Part shown: piece after piece, positions 8,595-16,144 of the stretch
Numbering within the stretch: the first letter of the stretch is position 1
Layout of the letters: each line of letters starts with the position of its first letter
Position numbers and translations under genes: made by a program
NCBI RefSeq assembly: GCF_014844035.1
Contig: NZ_CP062159.1
Coordinates: 1,612,001-1,676,000 of the forward strand
Source of the DNA: Flavobacterium sp. MDT1-60
GTDB taxonomy: Bacteria > Bacteroidota > Bacteroidia > Flavobacteriales > Flavobacteriaceae
Reading direction: 5' to 3'
Length of the DNA stretch: 64,000 nucleotides
Notes under the pieces: generated by a model
The model's database searches: none
Told to the model about the DNA's origin: nothing
What the model saw: the letters and a program-made list of their open reading frames with translations, nothing else

Positions 8595-8948
8595 TTATAT
8601 CAGTTCAATGTCCATTGTTTTTATTAATCCATCTTCAAATGTGTAGATGTGTTTTACTAATCCGTCAAACATTAAATTGCCCTGTAAGTCTTTTACATTT
8701 TGATGAACCTTAACTTCTAAACGTCCATTTTCTCTTTCATCGAACCCTACTGGCTCAACTTTCGGATTTATTTCTGTCCACTGCCTGGTCCAATAGTGCT
8801 TAATTTCATCGTGCCCGGAAATGTAACCACCTTCCCATGCCTTAGACCATTGTACGTCTGATTGCATTGTTGAAAGTGCATTGTCAATGTTTCTTTCGTT
8901 GAAAGCGCCATAAGCTTTCTTGATAGTGTTTTCGAATTGATTTGCCAT
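8595..8948 (-). CDS. NTF2-like / SnoaL-like small protein
   Basis: 117 residues with the SnoaL/NTF2 fold pattern: N-terminal helix FENTIKKAYGAFNERNIDNALS, DVQWSKAWEGGYISGHDEIKHYW, then the beta strands VKVHQNVKDLQGNLMFDGLVKHIYTF. Such cone-shaped proteins are ketosteroid-isomerase-like enzymes or ligand binders, often of unknown substrate. The length matches the family. It is cytoplasmic, with no signal. A single gene; the next gene (DUF763) is also on the minus strand but about 110 bases away. Confidence 0.8.
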   Translation of the reverse strand: MANQFENTIKKAYGAFNERNIDNALSTMQSDVQWSKAWEGGYISGHDEIKHYWTRQWTEINPKVEPVGFDERENGRLEVKVHQNVKDLQGNLMFDGLVKHIYTFEDGLIKTMDIELI

Positions 8949-9058
8949 TTACTATGAATTTGTTATTGCTAATATAAAGCTAATTTTATTTAGGTGAATG
9001 AATTGTTTCAGTGATTACTGAATATCTTGATGAAACAACTCCTGGTTTCGAAATGAAC

Positions 9059-10279
9059 TTAAAATAATTCCAGTTGATTATTTGGATTTGAAGGTTTAGT
9101 TTTAGGAGGTTTGGCATCTCCAAAAATAGTTTTTCCTCCATATTTATATGATTCATCTCTTTCTCTTTGAACCAATGCATCAAAGTTAGAATTGGGTGTA
9201 AAACTTTCTTCGGCCTTTCTTGAGATTTCGGATAATTTTTGAATAGCCTGTATCTTATCACTATTGCCAATTTTAGCACAATTAATGGCTCTTTGCAATG
9301 TATCAATTGTTTCATCATAGATTTTTACCGGAACAGGAAATGGATGACCGTCTTTTCCACCATGAGCAAAAGAAAAACGGGCAGGATCTTCAAATCGGGT
9401 AGGAGTACCGTATATTATTTCGCTAACCAACGCTAATGATTGTAAAGCTCTTGGTCCCATTCCTTTTAAAAGCAATAGTTCCTGAAAATCTTCGGGCTTA
9501 TTTTCATGGGTTGTCCAGAGCATTGCGCCGAGTCTTTTCATATTCACATCTTCCATTCTTACATCATGATGCCTGGGCATAGAAAGATGCTGCATTTCTT
9601 TCATGATTTTTGTTGGAGACTCTTTCGATAATTCTAAAATACCCTCTCTGGATTTTGTGGCCGCCTGCGCCGTAAGGTTTAAAATGACACCCTGATTTTC
9701 GCCATAAATAAAAGTATGCGGCTCATTTATGAAAGACTTTAAATCTTGGGAATGCCAATGATATCTTCTTGCCGTTTTTGAATTGGGATTCATTCCTTGT
9801 TGAATAACGGCCCATTGTCCTTTATTGTCAACAATAAAATTATGTTGGTATAATTGAAAGCCATCCTGAATAGCTGTATTGTCAACTTTTGCAGTAAGTC
9901 TGCTGCAATTCGCAAGATTATTTCCGTCAAGACCTGTTTTTTCGCCAACAAATAAAAGTTCCTGTGGTGTTAACATGGAATGTTTGCCTTTGCCACCGCA
10001 GATATATATTCCGAGTTCTTTGGAATGAGGATTAACGGACTTCTTTAAAGCTCCAAGTACGGAAGTTGTAATTCCGGAGGAATGCCAGTCCATTCCCATC
10101 ACAGCGCCAAAACTTTGAAACCAAAAAGGATTACTTAATTTGCTAATAACTTCGGAAGTAGAAAATTCCATAGCAATCGTTTCTACAATTGCAAAACCAA
10201 GTTTAGACATACGTTCGGCAAGCCATAATGGAACATGTCCATAATGTAATGGAAGATCTGCTGTACCGGAACGTTTCAT
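9059..10279 (-). CDS. DUF763 family protein
   Basis: A 406-residue soluble protein starting MKRSGTADLPLHYGHVPLWL, the diagnostic N-terminus of DUF763. Other family blocks are SFGAVMGMDWHSSGITTSV (73-92), GKGKHSM, RYHWHSQDL and MPRHHDV. LLLLKGMGPRALQSLALVSE (about 268-288) resembles a helix-hairpin-helix, and FSFAHGGKDGHPFPVPVK follows. The C-terminal 70 residues are basic and probably flexible. The biochemical function of DUF763 is not known to me. The HhH-like block and the abundance of conserved His and Asp suggest a metal-dependent nucleic-acid role, which is inference only. Length is normal; no frameshift seen. Confidence 0.87.
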   Translation of the reverse strand: MKRSGTADLPLHYGHVPLWLAERMSKLGFAIVETIAMEFSTSEVISKLSNPFWFQSFGAVMGMDWHSSGITTSVLGALKKSVNPHSKELGIYICGGKGKHSMLTPQELLFVGEKTGLDGNNLANCSRLTAKVDNTAIQDGFQLYQHNFIVDNKGQWAVIQQGMNPNSKTARRYHWHSQDLKSFINEPHTFIYGENQGVILNLTAQAATKSREGILELSKESPTKIMKEMQHLSMPRHHDVRMEDVNMKRLGAMLWTTHENKPEDFQELLLLKGMGPRALQSLALVSEIIYGTPTRFEDPARFSFAHGGKDGHPFPVPVKIYDETIDTLQRAINCAKIGNSDKIQAIQKLSEISRKAEESFTPNSNFDALVQRERDESYKYGGKTIFGDAKPPKTKPSNPNNQLELF

Positions 10280-10365
10280 TTAGTGTAATTTGTAAGTATA
10301 CAAAAATAAATTAAAATACTTTTAAATGCCGGTAAGATCAAAAAGTTGTTCCAGATTAGAACATT

Positions 10366-10629
10366 TTATTGCTCCTGTTCTAAATTATCAACAGCAGAAA
10401 TCTGATCTAATATATTGGTTTGATTGGGCGAAATGTAGTTTTTTACTTCGCTGGGAGTTTCTTTCTTAAAAAGAATATCTAATGCATTGTATAGCTTTAA
10501 TAAAACATCTCTGTCTTCTTTTTCAATCTCTAAAGCAGTATTAAAATTAAAGACATAATTATTCGAATTGCGTACTTCTACTTTTATCGTTTTTGATGTG
10601 ATTTTAAATTTGACTATATCCATATTCAT
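10366..10629 (-). CDS. Small hypothetical protein (87 aa)
   Basis: Unrecognised. The start is placed at the ATG at 10629 (an alternative ATG follows at 10623). A -7-like TATTTTTG lies about 17 bases upstream, which makes a further-upstream in-frame ATG at 10668 unlikely. The protein begins MNMDIVKFKITSKTIKVEVRN, suggesting a beta strand, then has an acidic helix (ALEIEKEDRDVLLKLYNALDILF) and a polar acidic tail ending NLEQEQ. No signal or membrane segment. It stands alone between DUF763 and a clipped GIY-YIG gene. Confidence 0.6.
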   Translation of the reverse strand: MNMDIVKFKITSKTIKVEVRNSNNYVFNFNTALEIEKEDRDVLLKLYNALDILFKKETPSEVKNYISPNQTNILDQISAVDNLEQEQ

Positions 10630-10645
10630 ATAAATTGCTTGGCTG

Positions 10646-10653
10646 CAAAAATA
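10646..10653 (-). promoter_or_regulatory. Predicted -7 box upstream of the 87-aa protein gene
   Basis: The minus strand reads TATTTTTG, matching TAnnTTTG, 17 bases before the preferred ATG. No -33 box could be assigned. Confidence 0.45.
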
Positions 10654-10710
10654 CAGTTTTAATAACAATTATATAAAGAGAGTTACTTTAAAAGAAGTCT
10701 TTTTTTAGAA

Positions 10711-10932
10711 CTAGAAGTGTAGGTTTAATTTCTCCCTTTTCATTCCTTCAGATTTGGAATGGAAAAATTCGACATGAATTACAGTCCAGGGTCTAAATTT
10801 TAAAGTAAATCCTTTTGTTCCAAGATAATTCTGAGACTTAAATCTTTCGATTAAATTAGAAGTAAAACCAGTATAGTTTTTATTAAATCTTTCAGAATAA
10901 AGAATATAGACGACAAATTCTTCCATATACAT
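10711..10932 (-). pseudogene. GIY-YIG nuclease-domain protein, C-terminally clipped
   Basis: 73 codons with the small UPF0213-type GIY-YIG pattern: VVYILYS (the GIY strand), NKNYTGFTSNLIERF (YIG equivalent with the Arg-containing helix), then HVEFFHSKSEGMKREK. Family members normally continue about 10-20 residues after the KREK helix with a K-x-G-x-GR-type segment. Here the frame stops after LNLHF, and the other two frames do not restore the expected tail. It therefore looks like a truncated copy or a decayed gene, although the catalytic core residues are mostly present. It lies next to the tRNA-Met fragment that marks the edge of the island, but outside the repeat. It could still be a functional short variant. 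Confidence 0.6.
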
Positions 10933-10944
10933 CTTTCATAAACG

Positions 10945-10976
10945 AAAAAAACACCAACTTTTCAGTGGTGTTTTTT
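10945..10976 (-). terminator. Hairpin next to the tRNA fragment, probably the ancestral tRNA-Met terminator
   Basis: ACACCA and TGGTGT arms extended by A6/T6 around a 9-base loop, just past the 3' end of the tRNA fragment on the minus strand. Before the island inserted, this would have terminated the intact tRNA gene. Confidence 0.7.
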
Positions 10977-10981
10977 ATTTT

Positions 10982-11024
10982 GTAGCGAGGACGGGAGTTG
11001 AACCCGTGACCTCAGGGTTATGAA
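10982..11024 (-). pseudogene. 3' fragment of tRNA-Met (distal att copy)
   Basis: These 43 bases are identical to 15917-15959, the 3' part of the intact tRNA-Met gene from the anticodon loop through the T arm and acceptor 3' strand. The matches stop at both edges (T versus A before, A versus T after). The 5' half of the tRNA is missing, so it cannot make a tRNA. It is the displaced end of an integration target. Confidence 0.93.
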
Positions 11025-11115
11025 AATTGAAATTTCATTATTTTAATTATGTAAAGTGTTGATTTTAAAGGTATAAATATTTTGTTAAAATTGGTTTTGT
11101 GCTATTTTTTGGGTT

Positions 11116-11127
11116 TTCCTCACTTGA
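11116..11127 (+). repeat. Island arm motif, left copy
   Basis: TTCCTCACTTGA, identical to 15836-15847, 92 bases inside the left tRNA repeat and in the same orientation. A candidate recombinase arm-binding site (inference). Confidence 0.5.
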
Positions 11128-11179
11128 GCATTAAACCAATCCCGATTATTTTTACTCTTGTGATAAAATGGTTTTATTA

Positions 11180-11280
11180 ACATGACATTTGTAACGTGTT
11201 AACTTTTTCGACTTTTTCTAACATGAGAATTTTAACATGTTAAGCTTTTTTATTTTTTTTTACATGACACTAAAACATGA
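11180..11280. repeat. Cluster of ACATG motifs with a 12-bp palindrome
   Basis: Within 100 bases downstream of the fic stop there are ACATGACA (11180), GTAACGTGTTAAC (11191), TAACATGAG (11219), the perfect palindrome TTAACATGTTAA (11232-11243), ACATGACA (11262) and AACATGAG (11275). The near-regular recurrence in an otherwise gene-free 270-base stretch suggests binding sites for an island-linked DNA-binding protein, or an iteron-like array. Confidence 0.55.
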
Positions 11281-11296
11281 GTAAGAAAATAAAAAA

Positions 11297-12391
11297 TTAT
11301 TTGAACTTAAACTGTTGTGGTGCATTATGTAAAAAGTCATACAAAGCGGTATTGATGTAAAAATTTTCTTTTCCTATTTTGTGCAATGTCACTAACTTAA
11401 GTTCTATAAGTTGATCTAAATATTTTGAAGCTGTTTGTCTAGTAATATCCAAATCTTGCACCAGAAAATCAATCTTAGTATAAGGATGTTTAAATAAATT
11501 ATTGATTAGATCTTGAGAATATATTTTGGGCAAATTAGTTCGAATCTTTTGTTTGTAATCCATCATTAACTTTTTAATTCCCCTAATTATCCCAGTAGTT
11601 TGAATCGATGTTTGTTCTATAGCCTCAAGCATAAATAAAATCCACGGTTCCCAGTTTTGAGTAATTCTGGTTTCTTGCAATAAATGATAGTAACTTCCTT
11701 TGTTTTGATTTATATACCTGCTTAAATAAAGAATAGGTAAGTGGAGTAAATCTTCTTTTACGAGATATAAAATATTAATTATTCTTCCGGTTCTGCCATT
11801 TCCATCATAAAATGGATGAATGCTTTCAAACTGATGATGTATAATTGCCATTTTTACAAGTGCATCAATATCAGTTAAAGTATCATCATTCATAAATGTT
11901 TCCAGATTACTCATTAAAGTGACAATCTCATCGTGGTTTTGTGGCGGAGTATAAACAGTTTCGCCGGTTTCACCATTTTTAAGTGCAGTGCCGGAAAGTT
12001 TTCTAAAGCCTGATTTAGTTTCTTCAAGTACACTTTGAATTTCTATAATATGATTACAAGTGATAAGTTGTTTTTGACGAACTATACTAAAACCTTCTTT
12101 TAAAGCGGAAGCATAATTATAAACTTCTTTGGCAGCTGAACTTGCAAATTGTTGTGCTATGTTATCACTACTGAATAGTTCATCATGTGTTGTAATAATA
12201 TTTTCAATTGCAGAACTGTCTTTTGCCTCTTGTAAAGAAAGCGTATTTAAGATAATGACTTCGTTTGGAATAGTTTCAGCAACTCCATTAAGTTCAGCTA
12301 GTGCCTTGTGAGCCAATGCTAATTTTTTAAGCACTACCTTACTTTCTACTTCATGTTGTAAAGGCAGTAATGGAAGGGGATATTGGCTCAT
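11297..12391 (-). CDS. Fic family protein (class II, self-inhibited) with winged HTH
   Basis: A 364-residue cytoplasmic protein. The N-terminal inhibitory helix has S59-x-x-x-E63-N64 (SSAIEN), matching [S/T]xxxE[G/N] of class II Fic proteins, in which the Glu blocks ATP. The catalytic Fic motif is HPFYDGNGRTGR (192-203), complete with His, Asp, two Gly and both Arg. The flap contains GETVYTPP (144-151). Residues about 290-355 form a winged helix-turn-helix (IDFLVQDLDITRQTASKYLD). The family usually AMPylates target hydroxyl groups; the target here is unknown. It is the downstream gene of the island pair, 153 bases after the primase-helicase, in the same direction. The HTH could regulate its own island or recognise a partner. 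Confidence 0.93.
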   Translation of the reverse strand: MSQYPLPLLPLQHEVESKVVLKKLALAHKALAELNGVAETIPNEVIILNTLSLQEAKDSSAIENIITTHDELFSSDNIAQQFASSAAKEVYNYASALKEGFSIVRQKQLITCNHIIEIQSVLEETKSGFRKLSGTALKNGETGETVYTPPQNHDEIVTLMSNLETFMNDDTLTDIDALVKMAIIHHQFESIHPFYDGNGRTGRIINILYLVKEDLLHLPILYLSRYINQNKGSYYHLLQETRITQNWEPWILFMLEAIEQTSIQTTGIIRGIKKLMMDYKQKIRTNLPKIYSQDLINNLFKHPYTKIDFLVQDLDITRQTASKYLDQLIELKLVTLHKIGKENFYINTALYDFLHNAPQQFKFK

Positions 12392-12544
12392 TTATTTTAA
12401 ATTTTATAATCACTTTTTAAGTTGATTCATTTTTAATGCAATTGAAATTAATTTTAAATCACATTTCTTTCGAATTGTAAATCTAAGTAATTTTTATAAT
12501 ATCGGCTTTATCATATCTGGTCTCCATTTAAACTAAACCAAAAA

Positions 12545-15500
12545 TTAAGTTAATCTTTCCTCAAGCAAACCTTTCCATGTAATAAAACCCTTTTTATCAT
12601 CTGAATAGTCGTGAAGTATTCTACTAAAGTTTTCAGAGGGATTTTCCATAAAAGCCTGTCGTCCCTTATTTCTAATGATATTTAGATAACTATCGACTTT
12701 CTTTAAATTATCAGGAAGAGATTTTTTATTATTATCAAAATGCCAAATATAAGTCGCTTCTTCTGTATTTAATGTTTCTAAAACAATGTGAAAACCTGAT
12801 TTTCCTGCTAGAAGAAATACAAATGAAAAAGGAGTTAATACGAATCTAATTTTTAGAATAGTCCGTTGGTGATTATTCGCTAAATATTGTAAATGTTTCT
12901 GATGTTTGTATTTTTGATTTTGTAAAAAATCGTCTAATAAATCTTCTCCAGAATCGTAGAGGTGTATGTTGCTTTTATTTTGTAATTGGTTTATATCTAA
13001 TAAAGATTCTTCTTCGGTAGAATGTGACTTACTCAGGAAAGTTTTTGAAATAAATTTGAATTTTACACTTTCAATCAACTCTTTGTTTATCTTTTTTAAA
13101 TCGTTGGAAAATGCTAACTGTGAAATTAGTTTTCCGTTTTCGAATTCTGCTTGAATTGTAACCGTGATATTTTTAATTTTAAGTGCTTTATAAAAGTAAG
13201 ATTTCAAAACTTCAAATTCTGGCCTCATTTCCAGATTTTCAATATCAAATTCAAGCTCCGTTTTCATCTCAGGAACATCATATTTAAAACTAATACTTCC
13301 ATATTGGAATTCAAGATTTTCAAATCCAATTTTTACTTTTCTATCAATAATAAAATTATTTCTTGAAAGATTTTCATTTTCTTCGGTTTCATCAAATAAG
13401 GTTGCTTGCTTATCAATTTTCCTATAATAAGTATTTCTTTTTAAAAACATTTTATTTAGATAATCAATCTTGATGTCGCGATAATCATAAATAGTTGGAG
13501 TAATTTCAGAACGTTGTACTCTGCCAATATATTGAATCAGCTTTCCTTCGAAAGAAAATGGATAAACTAAAAAGAGACAATTGGCATTTTGTAAATCAGT
13601 TCCTTCTCCAAAGAATTGTCCGGTAGTAATTAAAACTTGATAATTTTCTTCTTTCAGTAATTTCCATTTTGAATTTCTATTGCTTTCAGAATCTTCTCCA
13701 CTTAATGTAATTACTTCATAAGATTGTTTTAAATATTGGTAAAGAGAGTCAATATGTTCTTTGCGTTCTGTAATAATAACAATTTTCTTGTCTGATTTTA
13801 GTTCATTAGTAATATCATCAAAAATGGCTTTGTTTCGAGCAGAATCATGAATTAAAATTTTTGATAATGTTTCAAATTTGTCTGTTTTTGAATTAAAGGG
13901 AACTTCAAGTTCTGTATTTCTAATAATAATTTTTGGCTTTTTAGCAGTACTTATTTCATTGTGTTTTATCTCTGCAATTATTTCGCCCAAATAAATAGAA
14001 ATCAATTTACTGCCGTTGTACTTTCTGAAAGGAGTTGCTGTTAATCCATAAAGATAAAATGTATGAAATTTTGAAACGGTATTTCTAAAAGTTTCTGCAG
14101 GAATGTGATGACACTCATCTATTAAAATAGTTCCAAAAGAATTTAGAAGTTTTTCGCTCTCAGGTTTTTCTAATTCTTTTGATAAACTTTGAATCATGGC
14201 AACTGTTATTTGTTTTCCAATTTTGGTTTTGCCTTGTCCAATTTTTCCAATTTCATTATTTGGAATTCCTAAAAAAGTTTGGATTCTTTCTATCCATTGA
14301 TCAGCAATTTGTTTGCGATGTGTAATGATTAAAGTGGATTGTTTTCTGTCTGTAATAATTTTTAGTCCCAGAATTGTCTTTCCCGAACCTGGGGGAGCCA
14401 CAATAATGCCAAGATCTTTCTTGGAGATAGTATCAATTATTATTTGTTGATGTTCTAGGAGTTGTGCATTAAATAAAAAAGAAACCTCATTAAGCTTTTT
14501 TCTTTCATCTTTAAAATCGAATTCGATTTTATTATCCCTGCAAAATCGAATTATTTTCCCAATAAAACCTCTTGGAATTAATACTTCGTTTTCAGTTTCT
14601 TCGATCAGTTTGAAATATCGCTCTTTTCCGAAAGTATTTTTACCCATCTTCTTTTTTATCAAGAATTCGGAATTCAAAAAGTTCAATTCTTCTTTAAGAA
14701 AATTAATAAATAAAAGTGGAATAGCGTTGTGATTAATTCTGACAACATTGTCCCATCTTATTGTTAACCCTTTCTCATATAGTATTTTCACAGTTGAATC
14801 TGGAATATTTTCAGAAATGTTTTGACTTTGGTATAATTCATTAAGTTGTATTGTTGAAATTTTTCGAATGTTCCTTAAAAAATCCCATTGATCCAGAATT
14901 GGCTCTAAATTTTGAATGTCTAAAAAACAATTATTTCCTTGCTCAAATGTTTTCTTATAAAGAGGAAGTGCTATCAAATTTCCGAAACCTTTACCAGACA
15001 AGAAATCTTGATTCGGAAACATTCTGTCAAAGCTGGATCTTTTATCAAATAAAGAAAAAACACCAGTTTGTAATAAAATAGAAATAAATATTTGCCTGCT
15101 TTTTATTGCAGGATAAGGTTGTTCGAAAAATATCCAAACATGTCCACCTTTTCCTGATCGAGAACGTTCTAAATAGGCATGAATCCCTTTTTCATTACAG
15201 GCATTTATAAATTTTCCACAATCATTGATCCAGTCGACTTTATCAAAATCAGCAACAATAAACCAAGATGTATTGTCTTTAAGTAAAGGATAAACTCCAA
15301 TGTGCTGTTCTCCGTTTAAATGTTTTTCAATTTCTCTTTCTGAGAAAGGCAAATATTCTTTATCTGTATAAGTTTGAAAAGTGCCACCATTCATTTTATG
15401 TATTCTATATCGATATGGATCATAAAAGTAGGAGGGCATATAGCCACTTTTATTTCCTTTTTCCCATCGAATAGCAAATACATCATCTCTTCCGGTAAAA

Positions 15501-15547
15501 AGAGATTTGAAAAGTTGAATATTATGTACTGAAACTGAAGATATCAT
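12545..15547 (-). CDS. Archaeo-eukaryotic primase (TOTE-type) fused to SF2 DEAD/DEAH helicase
   Basis: A 1000-residue fusion. Residues about 15-230 are an archaeo-eukaryotic primase-like domain: catalytic DFD at 100-102 (WFIVADFDKVDW), SGKGGH at 131-136 and GFGNLIALPL from 187. In current databases this type is called the TOTE conflict-system primase domain. Residues about 360-700 are an SF2 helicase: Walker A APPGSGKT (384-391), DECH (477-480), LTATP (502-506), and motif VI QYIGRVQR. The last ~290 residues form a domain I do not recognise (blocks IRFVLTPFSFVFLLAGKSGF and FITWKGLLEE). The likely role is a nucleic-acid-acting conflict or defence factor, or an island replication initiator. It has its own promoter-like box and is the first gene of the island operon. 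Confidence 0.88.
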   Translation of the reverse strand: MISSVSVHNIQLFKSLFTGRDDVFAIRWEKGNKSGYMPSYFYDPYRYRIHKMNGGTFQTYTDKEYLPFSEREIEKHLNGEQHIGVYPLLKDNTSWFIVADFDKVDWINDCGKFINACNEKGIHAYLERSRSGKGGHVWIFFEQPYPAIKSRQIFISILLQTGVFSLFDKRSSFDRMFPNQDFLSGKGFGNLIALPLYKKTFEQGNNCFLDIQNLEPILDQWDFLRNIRKISTIQLNELYQSQNISENIPDSTVKILYEKGLTIRWDNVVRINHNAIPLLFINFLKEELNFLNSEFLIKKKMGKNTFGKERYFKLIEETENEVLIPRGFIGKIIRFCRDNKIEFDFKDERKKLNEVSFLFNAQLLEHQQIIIDTISKKDLGIIVAPPGSGKTILGLKIITDRKQSTLIITHRKQIADQWIERIQTFLGIPNNEIGKIGQGKTKIGKQITVAMIQSLSKELEKPESEKLLNSFGTILIDECHHIPAETFRNTVSKFHTFYLYGLTATPFRKYNGSKLISIYLGEIIAEIKHNEISTAKKPKIIIRNTELEVPFNSKTDKFETLSKILIHDSARNKAIFDDITNELKSDKKIVIITERKEHIDSLYQYLKQSYEVITLSGEDSESNRNSKWKLLKEENYQVLITTGQFFGEGTDLQNANCLFLVYPFSFEGKLIQYIGRVQRSEITPTIYDYRDIKIDYLNKMFLKRNTYYRKIDKQATLFDETEENENLSRNNFIIDRKVKIGFENLEFQYGSISFKYDVPEMKTELEFDIENLEMRPEFEVLKSYFYKALKIKNITVTIQAEFENGKLISQLAFSNDLKKINKELIESVKFKFISKTFLSKSHSTEEESLLDINQLQNKSNIHLYDSGEDLLDDFLQNQKYKHQKHLQYLANNHQRTILKIRFVLTPFSFVFLLAGKSGFHIVLETLNTEEATYIWHFDNNKKSLPDNLKKVDSYLNIIRNKGRQAFMENPSENFSRILHDYSDDKKGFITWKGLLEERLT

Positions 15548-15580
15548 TTTATTACTCAGTTAAACCATTTAAGTCAGTTA

Positions 15581-15588
15581 CAAATATA
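15581..15588 (-). promoter_or_regulatory. Predicted -7 box of the primase-helicase gene
   Basis: The minus strand reads TATATTTG (TAnnTTTG consensus), 33 bases before the ATG at 15547. The remaining bases to 15835 (A+T-rich) hold no gene that I can see. Confidence 0.5.
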
Positions 15589-15835
15589 TTAAAGGAGAAG
15601 TTAGATTTTTAATTTCTTAATTTAAAATTATCATGTAGTTTAATTTATGGATATAGATATTTTTAAATAATTCAATATTTAAAAAGTATAACGAAAAAGT
15701 GTGATTCCTTTTGAAAACAAGATAGGATTATTTGTGCTGAAGTATTTTTTTACTTTGAAAAGTAGTGCTGTTTAAGCTGAGGTCTGGTTTTTTATTGTAC
15801 ACATTATCAGGGTAATAGTTTTTTATTTTGTTTGA

Positions 15836-15865
15836 TTCCTCACTTGAATTCCTCACTCAGTGAGG
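15836..15865. repeat. Island arm motif, right copy, plus 15-base palindrome
   Basis: TTCCTCACTTGA at 15836-15847 repeats the left arm motif. It is followed by CCTCACT-C-AGTGAGG (15851-15865), a near-perfect inverted repeat of the same CCTCACT core. It sits 70 bases inside the right tRNA repeat. Confidence 0.55.
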
Positions 15866-15882
15866 ATTTTTTTTAAACAAAA

Positions 15883-15911
15883 AACCCTTAAACATTTGAT
15901 GTTTAAGGGTT
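15883..15911 (-). terminator. Terminator of tRNA-Met, supplied by the island
   Basis: A perfect 13-bp stem (AACCCTTAAACAT with its complement) and a 3-base loop, followed by a T-rich tract on the minus strand. It lies just past the tRNA 3' end, inside the island, and differs in sequence from the hairpin beside the tRNA fragment. Confidence 0.85.
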
Positions 15912-15917
15912 TGTGAG

Positions 15918-15991
15918 TAGCGAGGACGGGAGTTGAACCCGTGACCTCAGGGTTATGAATCCTGCGCTCTAACCAACTGAGCTACCTCGCC
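15918..15991 (-). tRNA. tRNA-Met (CAT)
   Basis: The minus strand folds as a 74-nt cloverleaf: acceptor GGCGAGG with CCTCGCT (first pair G-U), D arm GCTC...GAGC, anticodon loop TTCATAA with anticodon CAT at 15955-15957, T arm ACGGG-TTCAACT-CCCGT, discriminator A. The anticodon stem has one A-C mismatch next to the loop. CAT may be elongator Met, initiator Met or lysidine-modified Ile; the A-T rich acceptor-side features of initiator tRNA are not obvious, so elongator or Ile2 is preferred. CCA is not encoded. The 3' half is duplicated at 10982-11024, making this the integration site of the neighbouring island. Confidence 0.92.
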
Positions 15992-16144
15992 AAAATTGCA
16001 AGTGAACCGTGTTCCTCATTGCGGGTGCAAATATAAAAATATTATTAGAGCTTACAAGCATAAAATGAAGAAAAAAAAATATTTTTAAAAATGCATTGTT
16101 TTTGGACATATATTCTTATATTTCGAAAAAATTAAAAGTAGCAC

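Larger units (their letters stand above)
10982..15959. mobile_element. Integrase-less genomic island inserted in tRNA-Met (about 4.9 kb)
   Basis: The region is bounded by perfect 43-bp direct repeats (10982-11024 and 15917-15959) made of the tRNA-Met 3' end. The copy at the high-coordinate end is joined to the tRNA 5' half, so the tRNA remains functional, as in tyrosine-recombinase islands. Inside are only two genes, both on the minus strand: a Fic protein and a primase-helicase. No integrase, excisionase or transfer gene is visible. The 12-base motif TTCCTCACTTGA occurs once inside each end in the same orientation (11116-11127, 15836-15847), like recombinase arm sites. The island brought its own terminator for the tRNA. 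It may move with an integrase supplied in trans, or it may have lost its own. Confidence 0.85.

Noticed and set aside
10982..11024. A second tRNA gene
   Set aside because: Only the 3' half is present, with no D arm and no 5' acceptor strand; it is a duplicated fragment at the island border.
15548..15835. Remnant integrase between the primase-helicase and the tRNA
   Set aside because: No frame of useful length and no recombinase motif is present; only A+T-rich spacer and a promoter-like box.
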